Shown: positions 14,154 to 21,019 of the stretch, piece by piece | Layout of the letters: each line of letters starts with the position of its first letter | How positions within the stretch are numbered: the first letter of the stretch is position 1 | NCBI GenBank assembly: GCA_900557645.1 | Contig: USSZ01000017.1 | Location: 1 to 22,141, forward strand | Direction of reading: 5' to 3' | DNA from: an uncultured Eubacteriales bacterium | Lineage (GTDB): Bacteria > Bacillota > Clostridia > Christensenellales > UBA1242 | Length of the DNA stretch: 22,141 nt | Program-made: the position numbers and the translations under genes | The notes under the pieces: model-generated | Told to the model about the DNA's origin: nothing | The model's database searches: none | Seen by the model: the letters and a program-made list of their open reading frames with translations, nothing else

Positions 14154-14545
14154 AATTAGAAGAATTTAAGCAAAAAATAAAAGAATTGAATTTAAGAGTA
14201 TTAGATTGTGCAAATGATTGCTTGCAGTTATGCATTAATATTGGTTCTAATCTTTGTGATAGTTTGTTAGGAATTGTTGTTTTCGTTAAAGATGATAAGA
14301 TATATATGACAGATGATTATTTCTTGATAGAATCTTGGACAGGTGATGAAGAGATTGAAAATTTTGAACCTTTAGATAAAATCAAAAATTTTGCCCAAAA
14401 ATATAACATTAGTTTTGATTTTAAGTTAGAAAAAGTAGTTGATCTTGCCGGTGATATAAAAAGACAAGTCATAGATTTTTTTAAAGTTGAGTTGTTTGCT
14501 GATTTGATTTTGTCAGAAAACGTAAATAAAAAAGGACATAAGTAA
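14150..14545 (+). CDS. Cassette gene 3: DUF1828-like small protein, diverged relative of gene 2
   Basis: This 131-residue protein has an N-terminal helix (MKLEEFKQKIKELNLRVLD), a hydrophobic strand with Cys residues (CANDCLQLCINIGSNLCDSLL), then IVVFVKDDKIYMTDDYFLIESW, whose TDD motif corresponds to the DUF1828 T/SDDG. A C-terminal half follows with helix IKNFAQKYNISFDFKLEKVVDL and IKRQVIDFFKVELFADLIL. The same element order is seen in gene 2. The start is coupled by ATGA to gene 2. The stop lies inside the terminator hairpin, so the operon ends here. Function is unknown. It is convergent to ung on the other strand. Confidence 0.7.
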   Translation: MKLEEFKQKIKELNLRVLDCANDCLQLCINIGSNLCDSLLGIVVFVKDDKIYMTDDYFLIESWTGDEEIENFEPLDKIKNFAQKYNISFDFKLEKVVDLAGDIKRQVIDFFKVELFADLILSENVNKKGHK

Positions 14546-14565
14546 TATATGTCTTTTTTGTTTTT
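14527..14565 (+). terminator. Terminator of the three-gene cassette
   Basis: An A-rich 5' arm ending in GACATA (14535-14540) pairs with TATGTC (14548-14553) and the following T run. The hairpin includes the last codons and stop of gene 3. Confidence 0.8.
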
Positions 14566-14596
14566 ATTGCAGAATTTAAAATAACATTCAATATAG

Positions 14597-15256
14597 TTAT
14601 CTCCAATCAATCGGTTCTTCATTGTTTTGTTTTAAAAACTCGTTACATTTTGAAAAATGTTTGCATCCGAAAAATCCTCTATAAGCAGATAATGGACTTG
14701 GATGTGGTGCTTTTAATATCAAATGTTGCGAGGCAATTAAATCTGAATAACTCTGTGCATAAGAGCCCCATAATAAGAAAACAATAGGTTTTTCTCTTTT
14801 TCCTATAAGTTCTATAATTTTTCTTGTCAAGATTTCCCAACCTTTATCTTTGTGAGAGTTTGCTTGTCCACGTCTAACAGTCAAAACTGTGTTTAAAAGG
14901 AGGACACCTTGATTTGCCCATCTTTCAAGATTTCCATTATTATAACATTTAATTCCAAGGTCATTTTCTATTTCGGTCATAATATTGACAAGTGAAGGTG
15001 GAATTTCAACATTTTCAGGGACAGAAAAAGACATTCCTTGTGCTTGCCCTGGTTCATGATAAGGGTCTTGACCAATAATTACAACCTTGATTTTATCATA
15101 AGGCACATGATTTAGTGCATTAAAGATTTTGTCCTCTGGTGGATAAATTTGATATTTGGCATATTCATTTTTCAAAAATTCTTGTAGTTTTTTGAAATAA
15201 TCTTTTTGAAACTCATCTTTAAGTAATTCAAACCAACTTTTTCTTATTTGTATCAT
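14597..15256 (-). CDS. ung: Uracil-DNA glycosylase
   Basis: Ung removes uracil from DNA, starting base-excision repair. The 219-residue family-1 enzyme is full length. The water-activating loop GQDPYH is at 62-67 (Asp64). The uracil pocket includes FS at 77-78, LLLNTVLTVRRGQANSHKDKGW (119-140) is the conserved core, and the DNA-intercalation loop HPSPLSAYRGFFGCKHF has His185. No ribosome binding site precedes the ATG. Instead, a strong promoter places its -10 box exactly six bases upstream, so the message should be leaderless. The gene is transcribed alone, away from the GGGtGRT gene, and faces the cassette terminator. Confidence 0.96.
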   Translation of the reverse strand: MIQIRKSWFELLKDEFQKDYFKKLQEFLKNEYAKYQIYPPEDKIFNALNHVPYDKIKVVIIGQDPYHEPGQAQGMSFSVPENVEIPPSLVNIMTEIENDLGIKCYNNGNLERWANQGVLLLNTVLTVRRGQANSHKDKGWEILTRKIIELIGKREKPIVFLLWGSYAQSYSDLIASQHLILKAPHPSPLSAYRGFFGCKHFSKCNEFLKQNNEEPIDWR

Positions 15257-15262
15257 AATTTC

Positions 15263-15291
15263 ATTATATTATAATTCAGTTAATAGGTCAA
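15263..15291 (-). promoter_or_regulatory. Leaderless promoter of ung
   Basis: On the minus strand, TTGACC (15291-15286), a 17-base spacer and TATAAT (15268-15263), then six bases and the ATG. A second overlapping TATAAT lies at 15273-15268. No Shine-Dalgarno sequence is present. Confidence 0.75.
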
Positions 15292-15328
15292 ATAAATTTG
15301 ACGAATAATAAAAATATAATTTAACAAT

Positions 15329-15423
15329 AAAAAACTTCTATTTTAAATTATTTATCACAATTTCATTTGGTAAATAAATAACTTATAAAATTAAATAAAT
15401 AATTTATAAAATAGAAGATTTTT
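15329..15423. repeat. Long A/T-rich inverted repeat, probable terminator of the GGGtGRT operon
   Basis: The arm at 15329-15354 (AAAAAACTTCTATTTT...) is the near-perfect reverse complement of 15396-15423 (...AAAATAGAAGATTTTT), with one 2-base insertion. On the minus strand it is followed by TTTTTTATTG and lies just after the GGGtGRT stop, as a terminator would. The roughly 40-base loop contains a direct-repeat partner of the 3' arm (AAATAAATAACTTATAAAAT versus AAATAAATAATTTATAAAAT). Confidence 0.55.
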
Positions 15424-15462
15424 ATTTTCTATTGATTAAAATTTTTTAAAAGAACAAAAAAA

Positions 15463-16446
15463 TTATTTTCTTGTTTCGACTGCAACAGCAAGTGCAACAG
15501 TTGCTCCAACGATAGGGTTGTTGCCCATTCCGATAAAGCCCATCATCTCAACGTGTGCTGGAACTGATGACGAACCTGCAAATTGAGCATCGCAGTGCAT
15601 TCTTCCCATTGTATCGGTAAGACCATAACTTGCAGGCCCACAACCCATATTATCAGGGTGTAGTGTTCTGCCTGTTCCACCACCTGATGCAACAGAAAAA
15701 TAGTTGTGTCCATTTTCAAAACACCATTTTTTATATATTCCTGCAACAGGGTGTTGAAAGCGTGTTGGATTTGTTGAGTTGCCAGTGATTGATACATCAA
15801 CTTTTTCATGCTTCATGATTGCAACTCCTTCTGGGACATCATAACTTCCGTATACTTTGACTTTGCTTCTTTCACTGTTTGAAAATTTCTTTTCCCCGAG
15901 AATAGAAAGTTCACCAGTTTTATGGTCGTAAGATGTGTTTACAAATGTAAAGCCATTTATTCTTGCAATGATATAAGCAGCATCTTTGCCAAGTCCATTT
16001 AAAATAACATTTAAAGGGGTTTTCCTAACCTTATTTGCCGATGTTACAATTCCAATAGCACCTTCGGCAGCGGCAAAACTTTCATGACCAGCAAGGAAAC
16101 AAAAACTTTTTGTATTTTCATTTAAAAGCATACTTGCAAGTCTTCCATGTCCTAGACCAATTTGTCTTTCATCGGCAACTGAACCTTTGACGCAATATGC
16201 TTGCAATCCTTCACCAAGTTTAAGAGCAACTTCAGTTGCTTTATTTGTGTTTGTTTTTAAAGCAATGGCAGTGCCAAGTTCATACGCTTTAACAGCATTA
16301 TCAAAACATATTGGCTGAATTCCTTTTACAATTTCTTCAACATTTATGCCAGCATTCAGACATATTTCTTTTGCTTCATCAAGACTTTTGATATCATATT
16401 TTTTTAAAGTTTCTTCAATAGAAGTGTGTTTAACTGTTAAATCCAT
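15463..16446 (-). CDS. GGGtGRT protein
   Basis: This 327-residue protein contains the name-giving motif GGGTGRT at residues 255-261, followed by the conserved, Gly/Cys/Met-rich end LHPDNMGCGPASYGLTDTMGRMHCDAQFAG (262-291). The family is found mostly in anaerobic bacteria and has no established biochemical function. It is regularly paired with a NifU-like scaffold protein, as here. Cys residues at 269 and 285, with others upstream, could bind a metal or cluster; this is inference. The start overlaps the stop of the NifU-like gene by one base (TAATG) and has an AAGGAGGG site 9 bases before it. An A/T-rich inverted repeat follows. Confidence 0.85.
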   Translation of the reverse strand: MDLTVKHTSIEETLKKYDIKSLDEAKEICLNAGINVEEIVKGIQPICFDNAVKAYELGTAIALKTNTNKATEVALKLGEGLQAYCVKGSVADERQIGLGHGRLASMLLNENTKSFCFLAGHESFAAAEGAIGIVTSANKVRKTPLNVILNGLGKDAAYIIARINGFTFVNTSYDHKTGELSILGEKKFSNSERSKVKVYGSYDVPEGVAIMKHEKVDVSITGNSTNPTRFQHPVAGIYKKWCFENGHNYFSVASGGGTGRTLHPDNMGCGPASYGLTDTMGRMHCDAQFAGSSSVPAHVEMMGFIGMGNNPIVGATVALAVAVETRK

Positions 16447-17114
16447 TATTCAGCCCTCCTTGGGTCAATTATTGTAACTGCTTCATTAAATCTTCCGTAA
16501 GTTTTTGTTGCTTTTTTAATTGCTTCTTTGCTATCAACACCTTCACGGAGAGATTTCATTAAAGAACCTATTGCAACATATTCATAACCAATAATTTCTC
16601 CATTTTCGTCAAGCCCTTCTTTAGTGATGTAGCCTTCAGCAAGATTCAAATATCTTGTTCCTTTGCCTTCTTGAGAATAAACTGTTCCAACATTGCTTGA
16701 AAGAGTTTTTCCAAGGTCTTCAAGGGCAGAGCCTACAGCAAGTCCACCTTCAGAGAATGCAGATTGACTTCTTCCGTAAACAAGTTGAAGAAAGATTTGT
16801 TTCATAGCATCATTGATTGCATCACAAACAAGATCGGTATTTAATGCTTCTAAAAGTGTTTTTCCAGGAAGTATTTCAGCAGCCATAGCAGCAGAATGTG
16901 TCATGCCAGAGCAACCAATCGTTTCAACAAGTGCTTCTTTGATAATGCCATCTTTGACATTTAAAGTAAGTTTACAAGTTCCTTGTTGAGGTGCACATTT
17001 TCCACAACCATGAGAGAAACCAGAAACTTGACTAATTTCTTTTAACTGAATCCATTTTGCTTCTTCGGGAATAGGAGATGGACCAAAACCTTTTATATTC
17101 ATTGGACAACTCAT
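16446..17114 (-). CDS. NifU-like iron-sulfur cluster scaffold protein, partner of the GGGtGRT protein
   Basis: This 222-residue protein has a NifU N-terminal-like core. Cysteines lie at 37, 40 and 47 (HGCGKCAPQQGTCKL), LNVKDGIIKEALVETIGCSGMTHSAAMAAEIL contains the cluster-type Cys68, and LVCDAINDAMKQIFLQLVYGRSQSAFSEGGLAVG follows. A C-terminal extension of about 70 residues is not found in ordinary NifU or IscU. The ATG at 17114 (MSCPMNIKGFG) is preferred to one 48 bases upstream because TTGGAGG lies 8 bases before it. By family knowledge it could assemble or carry an Fe-S cluster, perhaps for the GGGtGRT protein. No suf or isc genes are nearby and no clear promoter was found. Confidence 0.85.
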   Translation of the reverse strand: MSCPMNIKGFGPSPIPEEAKWIQLKEISQVSGFSHGCGKCAPQQGTCKLTLNVKDGIIKEALVETIGCSGMTHSAAMAAEILPGKTLLEALNTDLVCDAINDAMKQIFLQLVYGRSQSAFSEGGLAVGSALEDLGKTLSSNVGTVYSQEGKGTRYLNLAEGYITKEGLDENGEIIGYEYVAIGSLMKSLREGVDSKEAIKKATKTYGRFNEAVTIIDPRRAE

Positions 17115-17296
17115 AAATTTTTCCTCCAAAAGATATTTTATATGAAAAGACTTAAAAAACAAAATAAATTAAGATAAATTATTTTTAAAAGCAATTTTTA
17201 AAAGTAATGAAATCAAATTTAAAAATATAAGTTTAATATCGAAAGAATAAAAATGAAAAATCAATTTAAAGTTTCTCAATTATCTTTGACAAATAT

Positions 17297-17325
17297 TTGC
17301 CAATTATTGAGATATTCTTTATAAT
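17297..17325 (+). promoter_or_regulatory. Leaderless promoter of the XRE pseudogene
   Basis: TTGCCA (17297-17302), a 17-base spacer and TATAAT (17320-17325), with the ATG six bases later at 17332 and no ribosome site. A TTGACA at 17286-17291 lies just upstream but is too far from this -10. Confidence 0.65.
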
Positions 17326-17331
17326 ATAAGT

Positions 17332-17535
17332 ATGGATATTTTAAAGAATTTTTCTAAAAATTTGATGATTATGTTGACAGAATAAGGAGTTACTAAAAAT
17401 CAATTTTCAAAAATGATTGGCGTAAGTTCTTCTTGTGTGAGTAAGTGGATACTTTGTCAAAGAGAACCAACTTTAACCAACATATACAAAATTTGTAAAG
17501 TTTTGAATTGTACATTTGAAGAGTTGATTTCTTAA
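17332..17535 (+). pseudogene. XRE-type helix-turn-helix gene with an in-frame stop
   Basis: From the ATG at 17332 a single frame reads through 67 codons to a TAA at 17533. It is interrupted by a TAA at 17383-17385, where homologous HTH proteins would have Lys (AAA or AAG). After the stop it reads VTKNQFSKMIGVSSSCVSKW and REPTLTNIYKICKVLNCTF, a complete XRE/Cro HTH with recognition helix. The last 20 residues match the HTH at the right edge of the window in 18 positions. Without suppression only 17 residues would be made. No ATG lies between the stop and the HTH core except one inside it. A leaderless promoter drives it. It is a recent point-mutated pseudogene or, less likely, a recoded gene. 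Confidence 0.75.
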
Positions 17536-17574
17536 TTTATAATTTGTTAATATTTTTAAAGTTTGATAAAAGTA

Positions 17575-17603
17575 TTGACAATTTTTTTTTTATATTTTAT
17601 AAT
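17575..17603 (+). promoter_or_regulatory. Promoter of the T-box leader and tyrS
   Basis: TTGACA (17575-17580), a 17-base spacer and TATAAT (17598-17603) match the sigma-A consensus perfectly. The start near 17610 gives a leader of about 450 bases. Confidence 0.85.
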
Positions 17604-17609
17604 CTCAAC

Positions 17610-17878
17610 TAATGATTGAATAATTTTTCAATTATTACAAAATTTTTATCAAAATGGTGGAACATTATTAGTAGTTTTATTATTTGTGTTCAGAGATAGG
17701 GTGGTTTGGTGAAAACCTTAACAAAATATTAAAATGAATTACACTTGTTTCAAGTTTTGCGTTATTCCACGAACGGAATTAATAAGGAATGAAAAACATT
17801 TGATGTTTTGATTTTGAATTTAGGTGGTACCACGAACAGCACGTTTCGTCCTATATAATTAGGCAACGTGCTTTTTTA
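17610..17878 (+). promoter_or_regulatory. T-box riboswitch (tyrosine-type)
   Basis: A T-box leader senses uncharged tRNA and lets transcription continue into the synthetase gene. The T-box sequence AGGTGGTACCACG is at 17822-17834. It can pair into the antiterminator or give way to the terminator AGCACGT...ACGTGCT (17838-17872) with an internal CCTA/TAGG stem and a T6 tail. Stem I starts around CAGAGATAGGGTGG (AGAGA at 17692). The likely specifier is TAC (Tyr) at 17740-17742 in GAATTACA, fitting the tyrS gene downstream. An extra hairpin (17611-17620 with 17627-17636) and about 50 further bases precede Stem I. Confidence 0.9.
17838..17878 (+). terminator. Conditional terminator of the T-box
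   Basis: AGCACGT (17838-17844) and ACGTGCT (17866-17872) enclose a CCTA/TAGG inner stem, followed by TTTTTT. It overlaps the antiterminator sequence, as expected for attenuation. Confidence 0.85.
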
Positions 17879-17926
17879 GTTTTATTTATGTTGTTGTTTT
17901 TATTAAGTCGATTTTATGGAAATGGG

Positions 17927-18011
17927 AGAAATGCGTTGCTTTGACTTTGTCAAAGCATGATTGCAAGATTGCAATCATAAAAATTAGAAACTAATTTTTA
18001 AACGCATTTCT
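17927..18011 (+). other. Cloverleaf-like four-way junction in the tyrS leader
   Basis: The closing stem AGAAATGCGTT (17927-17937) pairs with AACGCATTTCT (18001-18011). Inside are three abutting hairpins: GCTTTGAC/GTCAAAGC (17938-17956, loop TTT), ATGATTGCA/TGCAATCAT (17957-17978, loop AGAT) and AAAAATTAG/CTAATTTTT (17979-17999, loop AAA). Only one base (18000) is unpaired at the junction. All four stems are perfect. It lies after the T-box terminator and before the tyrS ribosome site, so it would be in the tyrS mRNA. It matches no RNA family I know and could be a structured RNA or an inserted palindromic repeat element. Confidence 0.75.
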
Positions 18012-18059
18012 AAGTATTCAATAAAATTAATTTAATTAAAGAAAAAAAAGGAGAAAAAC

Positions 18060-19301
18060 ATGGTTGATAAGAATTTATTTAAAGAGTTAAAAGAAAGAGG
18101 GCTTTTATATCAATGCACAGATGAAGAAGCACTTCAAAAACTTTTAGAAAGTGGCAAACCTATTGCTTTATATGAAGGCACTGATCCAACAATGGATAGT
18201 TTGCATATAGGACATTGTGTCCCATATTGTATTTTAAGAAGATTTCAAAAAGCAGGACATAAAGTATATCTTTTAATGGGTGGTGCAACTGCTTGTGTTG
18301 GCGACCCTAGTGGGAAAAGTGAAATGCGTCAATTATTATCTAAAGAAGATGTTGATAAAAATATTGCAAAAATCAAGCAAAGTTTATCAGTATTTTTAGA
18401 TTTTGATGGTGATAATCCTGCAGAAATTGTAAATAACGCTGATTGGTTTAAAGGCTATGACTATATTGATTTTATGAGAGATATAGGTGTTCATTTTAAT
18501 GTCAATAAAATGCTTTCAAGTGAAATTTATGATAATAGATTAAAAGAAGGTGGGCTTACATTCTTTGAAATGGGTTATATGCTTATGCAGGCATATGACT
18601 TTGTTCACTTAAATGAAAAGTATGGTTGCTCTCTTGAATGGGGTGGTGCTGACCAGTGGGGAAATATTGTTGCTGGGACAGAACTGGCAAGAAAATTAAA
18701 CCTTATTGATAATAAAAATAGAGTTATGATTGGTGCGACAAATCCATTGCTTCTTACTCCTGAAGGGAAGAAAATGGGAAAAACTGAAAAAGGTGCTATA
18801 TGGATTGATAAGGATAAAATTTCTGCTTATGATTTTTATCAAGGCGTATATCAGACGCCTGATGCTTGTGTTGAAATGATGTTTGCTTTGTTTACAGATG
18901 TGCCAATGGATAAAGTTCGCCAGTTAATTAAAGAAGATATTATCAAAGCAAAGAAAACAATGTGCTATGAGATAACTAAATTTGTTCGTGGTGAAGAAGA
19001 TGCAATCAAAGCACAACAGATGAGCGAAAATTTGTTTACTCATGGTGGTGATGATGCCCCAGAGTTTGAAATTGGTAGTGAAGAGATTGGCAAAGGAATA
19101 AACATCTGTGACTTATTATTTATGACGAAACTTGCACCATCAAAAAGTGAAGCAAGAAGACTTATTCAAGGTGGGGCAATTTCAGTTAAAGGTGAGAAGA
19201 TAAACGACTTTGCGTTGATTATTAAAAAAGAAGATTTTGAAAATAATTCTTTATTGTTGAAAAAAGGTAAGAAGAATTTTATAAAAGTTGTGATTAAGTA
19301 A
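18060..19301 (+). CDS. tyrS: Tyrosyl-tRNA synthetase
   Basis: TyrS charges tRNA-Tyr with tyrosine. This 413-residue class I enzyme is complete. The Rossmann domain has LYEGTDPTMDSLHIGH with HIGH at 49-52. GGATACVGDPSGKSEMR and SLEWGGADQWGNIVAG are typical TyrS signatures, and KMGKTEKGAIWID (238-250) is the KMSKS loop. A C-terminal S4-type RNA-binding domain (about 346-410) contains APSKSEARRLIQGGAISVKGEKI. An AAAAAAGGAG site precedes the ATG. It is controlled by the T-box leader, so expression should rise when tRNA-Tyr is uncharged. The IMPACT-family gene starts 37 bases downstream and may be cotranscribed. Confidence 0.97.
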   Translation: MVDKNLFKELKERGLLYQCTDEEALQKLLESGKPIALYEGTDPTMDSLHIGHCVPYCILRRFQKAGHKVYLLMGGATACVGDPSGKSEMRQLLSKEDVDKNIAKIKQSLSVFLDFDGDNPAEIVNNADWFKGYDYIDFMRDIGVHFNVNKMLSSEIYDNRLKEGGLTFFEMGYMLMQAYDFVHLNEKYGCSLEWGGADQWGNIVAGTELARKLNLIDNKNRVMIGATNPLLLTPEGKKMGKTEKGAIWIDKDKISAYDFYQGVYQTPDACVEMMFALFTDVPMDKVRQLIKEDIIKAKKTMCYEITKFVRGEEDAIKAQQMSENLFTHGGDDAPEFEIGSEEIGKGINICDLLFMTKLAPSKSEARRLIQGGAISVKGEKINDFALIIKKEDFENNSLLLKKGKKNFIKVVIK

Positions 19302-19338
19302 GTTGTAAAAAGTTATAGATAAAGAAGAGAAAAATTCA

Positions 19339-19704
19339 ATGGAAATTAAAACCAATTTTAAAAATACAGTTGAGATAATAGAAAAGAAGTCAAAGTTTTA
19401 TGGATATTTGCTTGAATGTTCTACAGAACAAGAAATCAAGTCGACACTTGAAATGTTAAAGAAAGAACATAAAAAGGCAACACATATTTGTTATGCTTGC
19501 AGACTAAAAAATCCATTTTACGAAAAGGCTGTTGATGATGGAGAACCAAGTGGAACAGCAGGACGACCAATTTTATCAGTTTTACAGAAAAAAGATGTAA
19601 GCAATGTTTGTGTTTTTATTGTTCGATATTTTGGTGGAATTAAATTAGGTGCAGGTGGACTTGTGCGTATTTATGCAAAAACCACTTCTGAATTATTCAA
19701 ATAA
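19339..19704 (+). CDS. IMPACT/YigZ-family protein, lacking the C-terminal domain
   Basis: This 121-residue protein matches the N-terminal domain of YigZ/YvyE-type proteins (IMPACT family), with KKSKFYGYLLEC, ATHICYACRL, VDDGEPSGTAGRPIL and VRYFGGIKLGAGGLVRIYAKTTSE. The family binds nucleic acid or acts in the translational stress response in eukaryotes; the bacterial role is unclear. Bacterial members are usually about 200-220 residues with a C-terminal DUF1949 ferredoxin-like domain. Here the frame stops directly after the first domain and an almost pure A/T region follows, with no trace of DUF1949 in any frame. It may be a single-domain version or a deletion remnant. The ribosome site AAGAAGAGA is moderate. 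Confidence 0.8.
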   Translation: MEIKTNFKNTVEIIEKKSKFYGYLLECSTEQEIKSTLEMLKKEHKKATHICYACRLKNPFYEKAVDDGEPSGTAGRPILSVLQKKDVSNVCVFIVRYFGGIKLGAGGLVRIYAKTTSELFK

Positions 19705-19890
19705 ATAATTAAATTAATTCGACAAAAAAAATAATATTTTTTTTAAAAATATTTATAAAAATATATTTAAAAATAAAAATTTAATTATTTTAATAAAAAT
19801 AAATAATTTTTAATATTTTTATTCAATTATTAACTATTTAATTATTTGTATTTTTAATTTATAATTAAAATAATATTAATTATTTTTTAA
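19705..19890. other. Extremely A/T-rich gap; 100 bases without G or C
   Basis: From 19724 to 19823 there is not a single G or C, and only a few in the flanks. The sequence is made of A- and T-tracts that probably bend the DNA. No gene, terminator with a GC stem, or clear promoter can be defined, although TATAAT-like words are plentiful. The following AAGGAGC belongs to recX. Confidence 0.7.
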
Positions 19891-19900
19891 GGAGCAGAAT

Positions 19901-20521
19901 TTGAAGCAAATCACAGAAATTAAAAAGATAGGCAAGGGTGATAGATATTATCTATATTTAGATGATGAGTTTTTTGGTGTGTTTGAAGCAGAAATTTTGG
20001 CAAGATATGCTTTGAAAACAGGTCAAAGTTTTGATGATAGTTTTTTTGAGAAATTAAAATTTGAAAATGGTGATTATGCTTGTTTTAATCGTGGACTTAG
20101 TGTTCTTGAAAAAAGTATGAAAACTGAAAAAATGTTGAAGGACTATTTAAAAGAAAAAGGTTATCCTGATGTTTGCATAGAAAATGCTGTCGAAAAAATT
20201 AAGAGTTATGGCTATATTGATGACAGTGCTTTCTGTGAAAGTTACATAAATTCATATTGTAATAATAAAAGTAAAAGAAAATTGAAATATGATTTGCTTG
20301 CAAAGGGAGTTAATGAAGATATTATAGATGAAAAACTAGAAATGATTGTTGATGATGAAAGTGAATATAAAATTTGTTTGAGACTTGCAACAAAATATTT
20401 GAAAAATAAAGAAATAGATTTAAAGACTAAACAAAAGTTTTATAATCATCTGGCAGGAAAAGGTTTTGGATATAATCTTATTTCTAAAGCATGGGAGGAA
20501 TTGGTAAATGGTAGGAATTGA
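19901..20521 (+). CDS. recX: Regulatory protein RecX
   Basis: RecX modulates RecA filaments, usually as an inhibitor. The 206-residue protein has three-helix tandem repeats: residues around EVKLLRRGLSVLEKSMKTEKMLKDYL-like (here CFNRGLSVLEKSMKTEKML), VEKIKSYGYIDDSAFCESYI and a third with NHLAGKGFGYNLISKAWEEL. The Y-I-D-D and K-R-K-L-x-x-D-L-x-x-K-G-V signatures are typical. The N-terminal beta segment (ITEIKKIGKGDRYYLYLDDEF) is the form seen in Firmicutes. The start codon is TTG, supported by AAGGAGC 6 bases upstream; no ATG fits better. Its last 14 bases overlap acpS, which suggests translational coupling. recA is not in the window. Confidence 0.9.
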   Translation: MKQITEIKKIGKGDRYYLYLDDEFFGVFEAEILARYALKTGQSFDDSFFEKLKFENGDYACFNRGLSVLEKSMKTEKMLKDYLKEKGYPDVCIENAVEKIKSYGYIDDSAFCESYINSYCNNKSKRKLKYDLLAKGVNEDIIDEKLEMIVDDESEYKICLRLATKYLKNKEIDLKTKQKFYNHLAGKGFGYNLISKAWEELVNGRN

Positions 20522-20870
20522 TATTATTGATATTGCAAGAATTGATAAGAGTGAACAGTTTTTAGATAAAATAGCAATTGAAAGTGAAAAAGAATATGTC
20601 AAGAAATCATTTTGCGAAAGTTTACGTCATCAAAGAATGGGTGCATTATTTTGCGTAAAAGAAGCAGTCATGAAAGCATTAGAAATGGGCAAAAATAGTG
20701 GTGTTGTTTTTAAGGATATAGAGTTGCAACATGAAGATAGTGGAAAACCTATTGTAGTTTTGCACGGGAAAGCATTAGAAAAATATAACAATTTTTTTAG
20801 TGGTAAAAAAATTGAAGTATCTTTATCTCATACGCCAGAGTATGCAACTGCAATTGCAATGATTATATAA
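20508..20870 (+). CDS. acpS: Holo-[acyl-carrier-protein] synthase
   Basis: AcpS transfers the 4'-phosphopantetheine arm from CoA to a serine of apo-ACP, activating fatty-acid synthesis. The 120-residue protein is of normal length. The magnesium-binding motif GIDIIDIARI has Asp8, FCVKEAVMKAL supplies Glu52 and Lys55, and the C-terminal VSLSHTPEYATAIAMI is the family ending. The ATG overlaps the recX 3' end by 14 bases, with GGGAGGAA 7 bases upstream, so it is read from the recX transcript. A terminator follows. The acpS-then-mazF order recalls the Bacillus acpS-alr-ndoA region, here without alr. Confidence 0.95.
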   Translation: MVGIDIIDIARIDKSEQFLDKIAIESEKEYVKKSFCESLRHQRMGALFCVKEAVMKALEMGKNSGVVFKDIELQHEDSGKPIVVLHGKALEKYNNFFSGKKIEVSLSHTPEYATAIAMII

Positions 20871-20940
20871 ATATTAATGTCCGATTATTTGTTAATTTGT
20901 AGTTGAAATGTAAATTAAATCTTTAAATAGATGAAAAATG

Positions 20941-20968
20941 AAGGAGTATATTTTACTCCTTTTTTATT
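20941..20968 (+). terminator. Terminator of recX-acpS
   Basis: AAGGAGTA (20941-20948) and TACTCCTT (20954-20961) with a 5-base loop and a T6 tail. Confidence 0.8.
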
Positions 20969-21019
20969 TATACTAAATTTAATTTTTAAGTTTAAAAATT
21001 TGTTAGAAGGAGAATAATT

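Noticed and set aside
15543..15809. 88-codon frame inside the GGGtGRT gene
   Set aside because: It is an out-of-frame reading of the conserved GGGTGRT region with no independent start signals.
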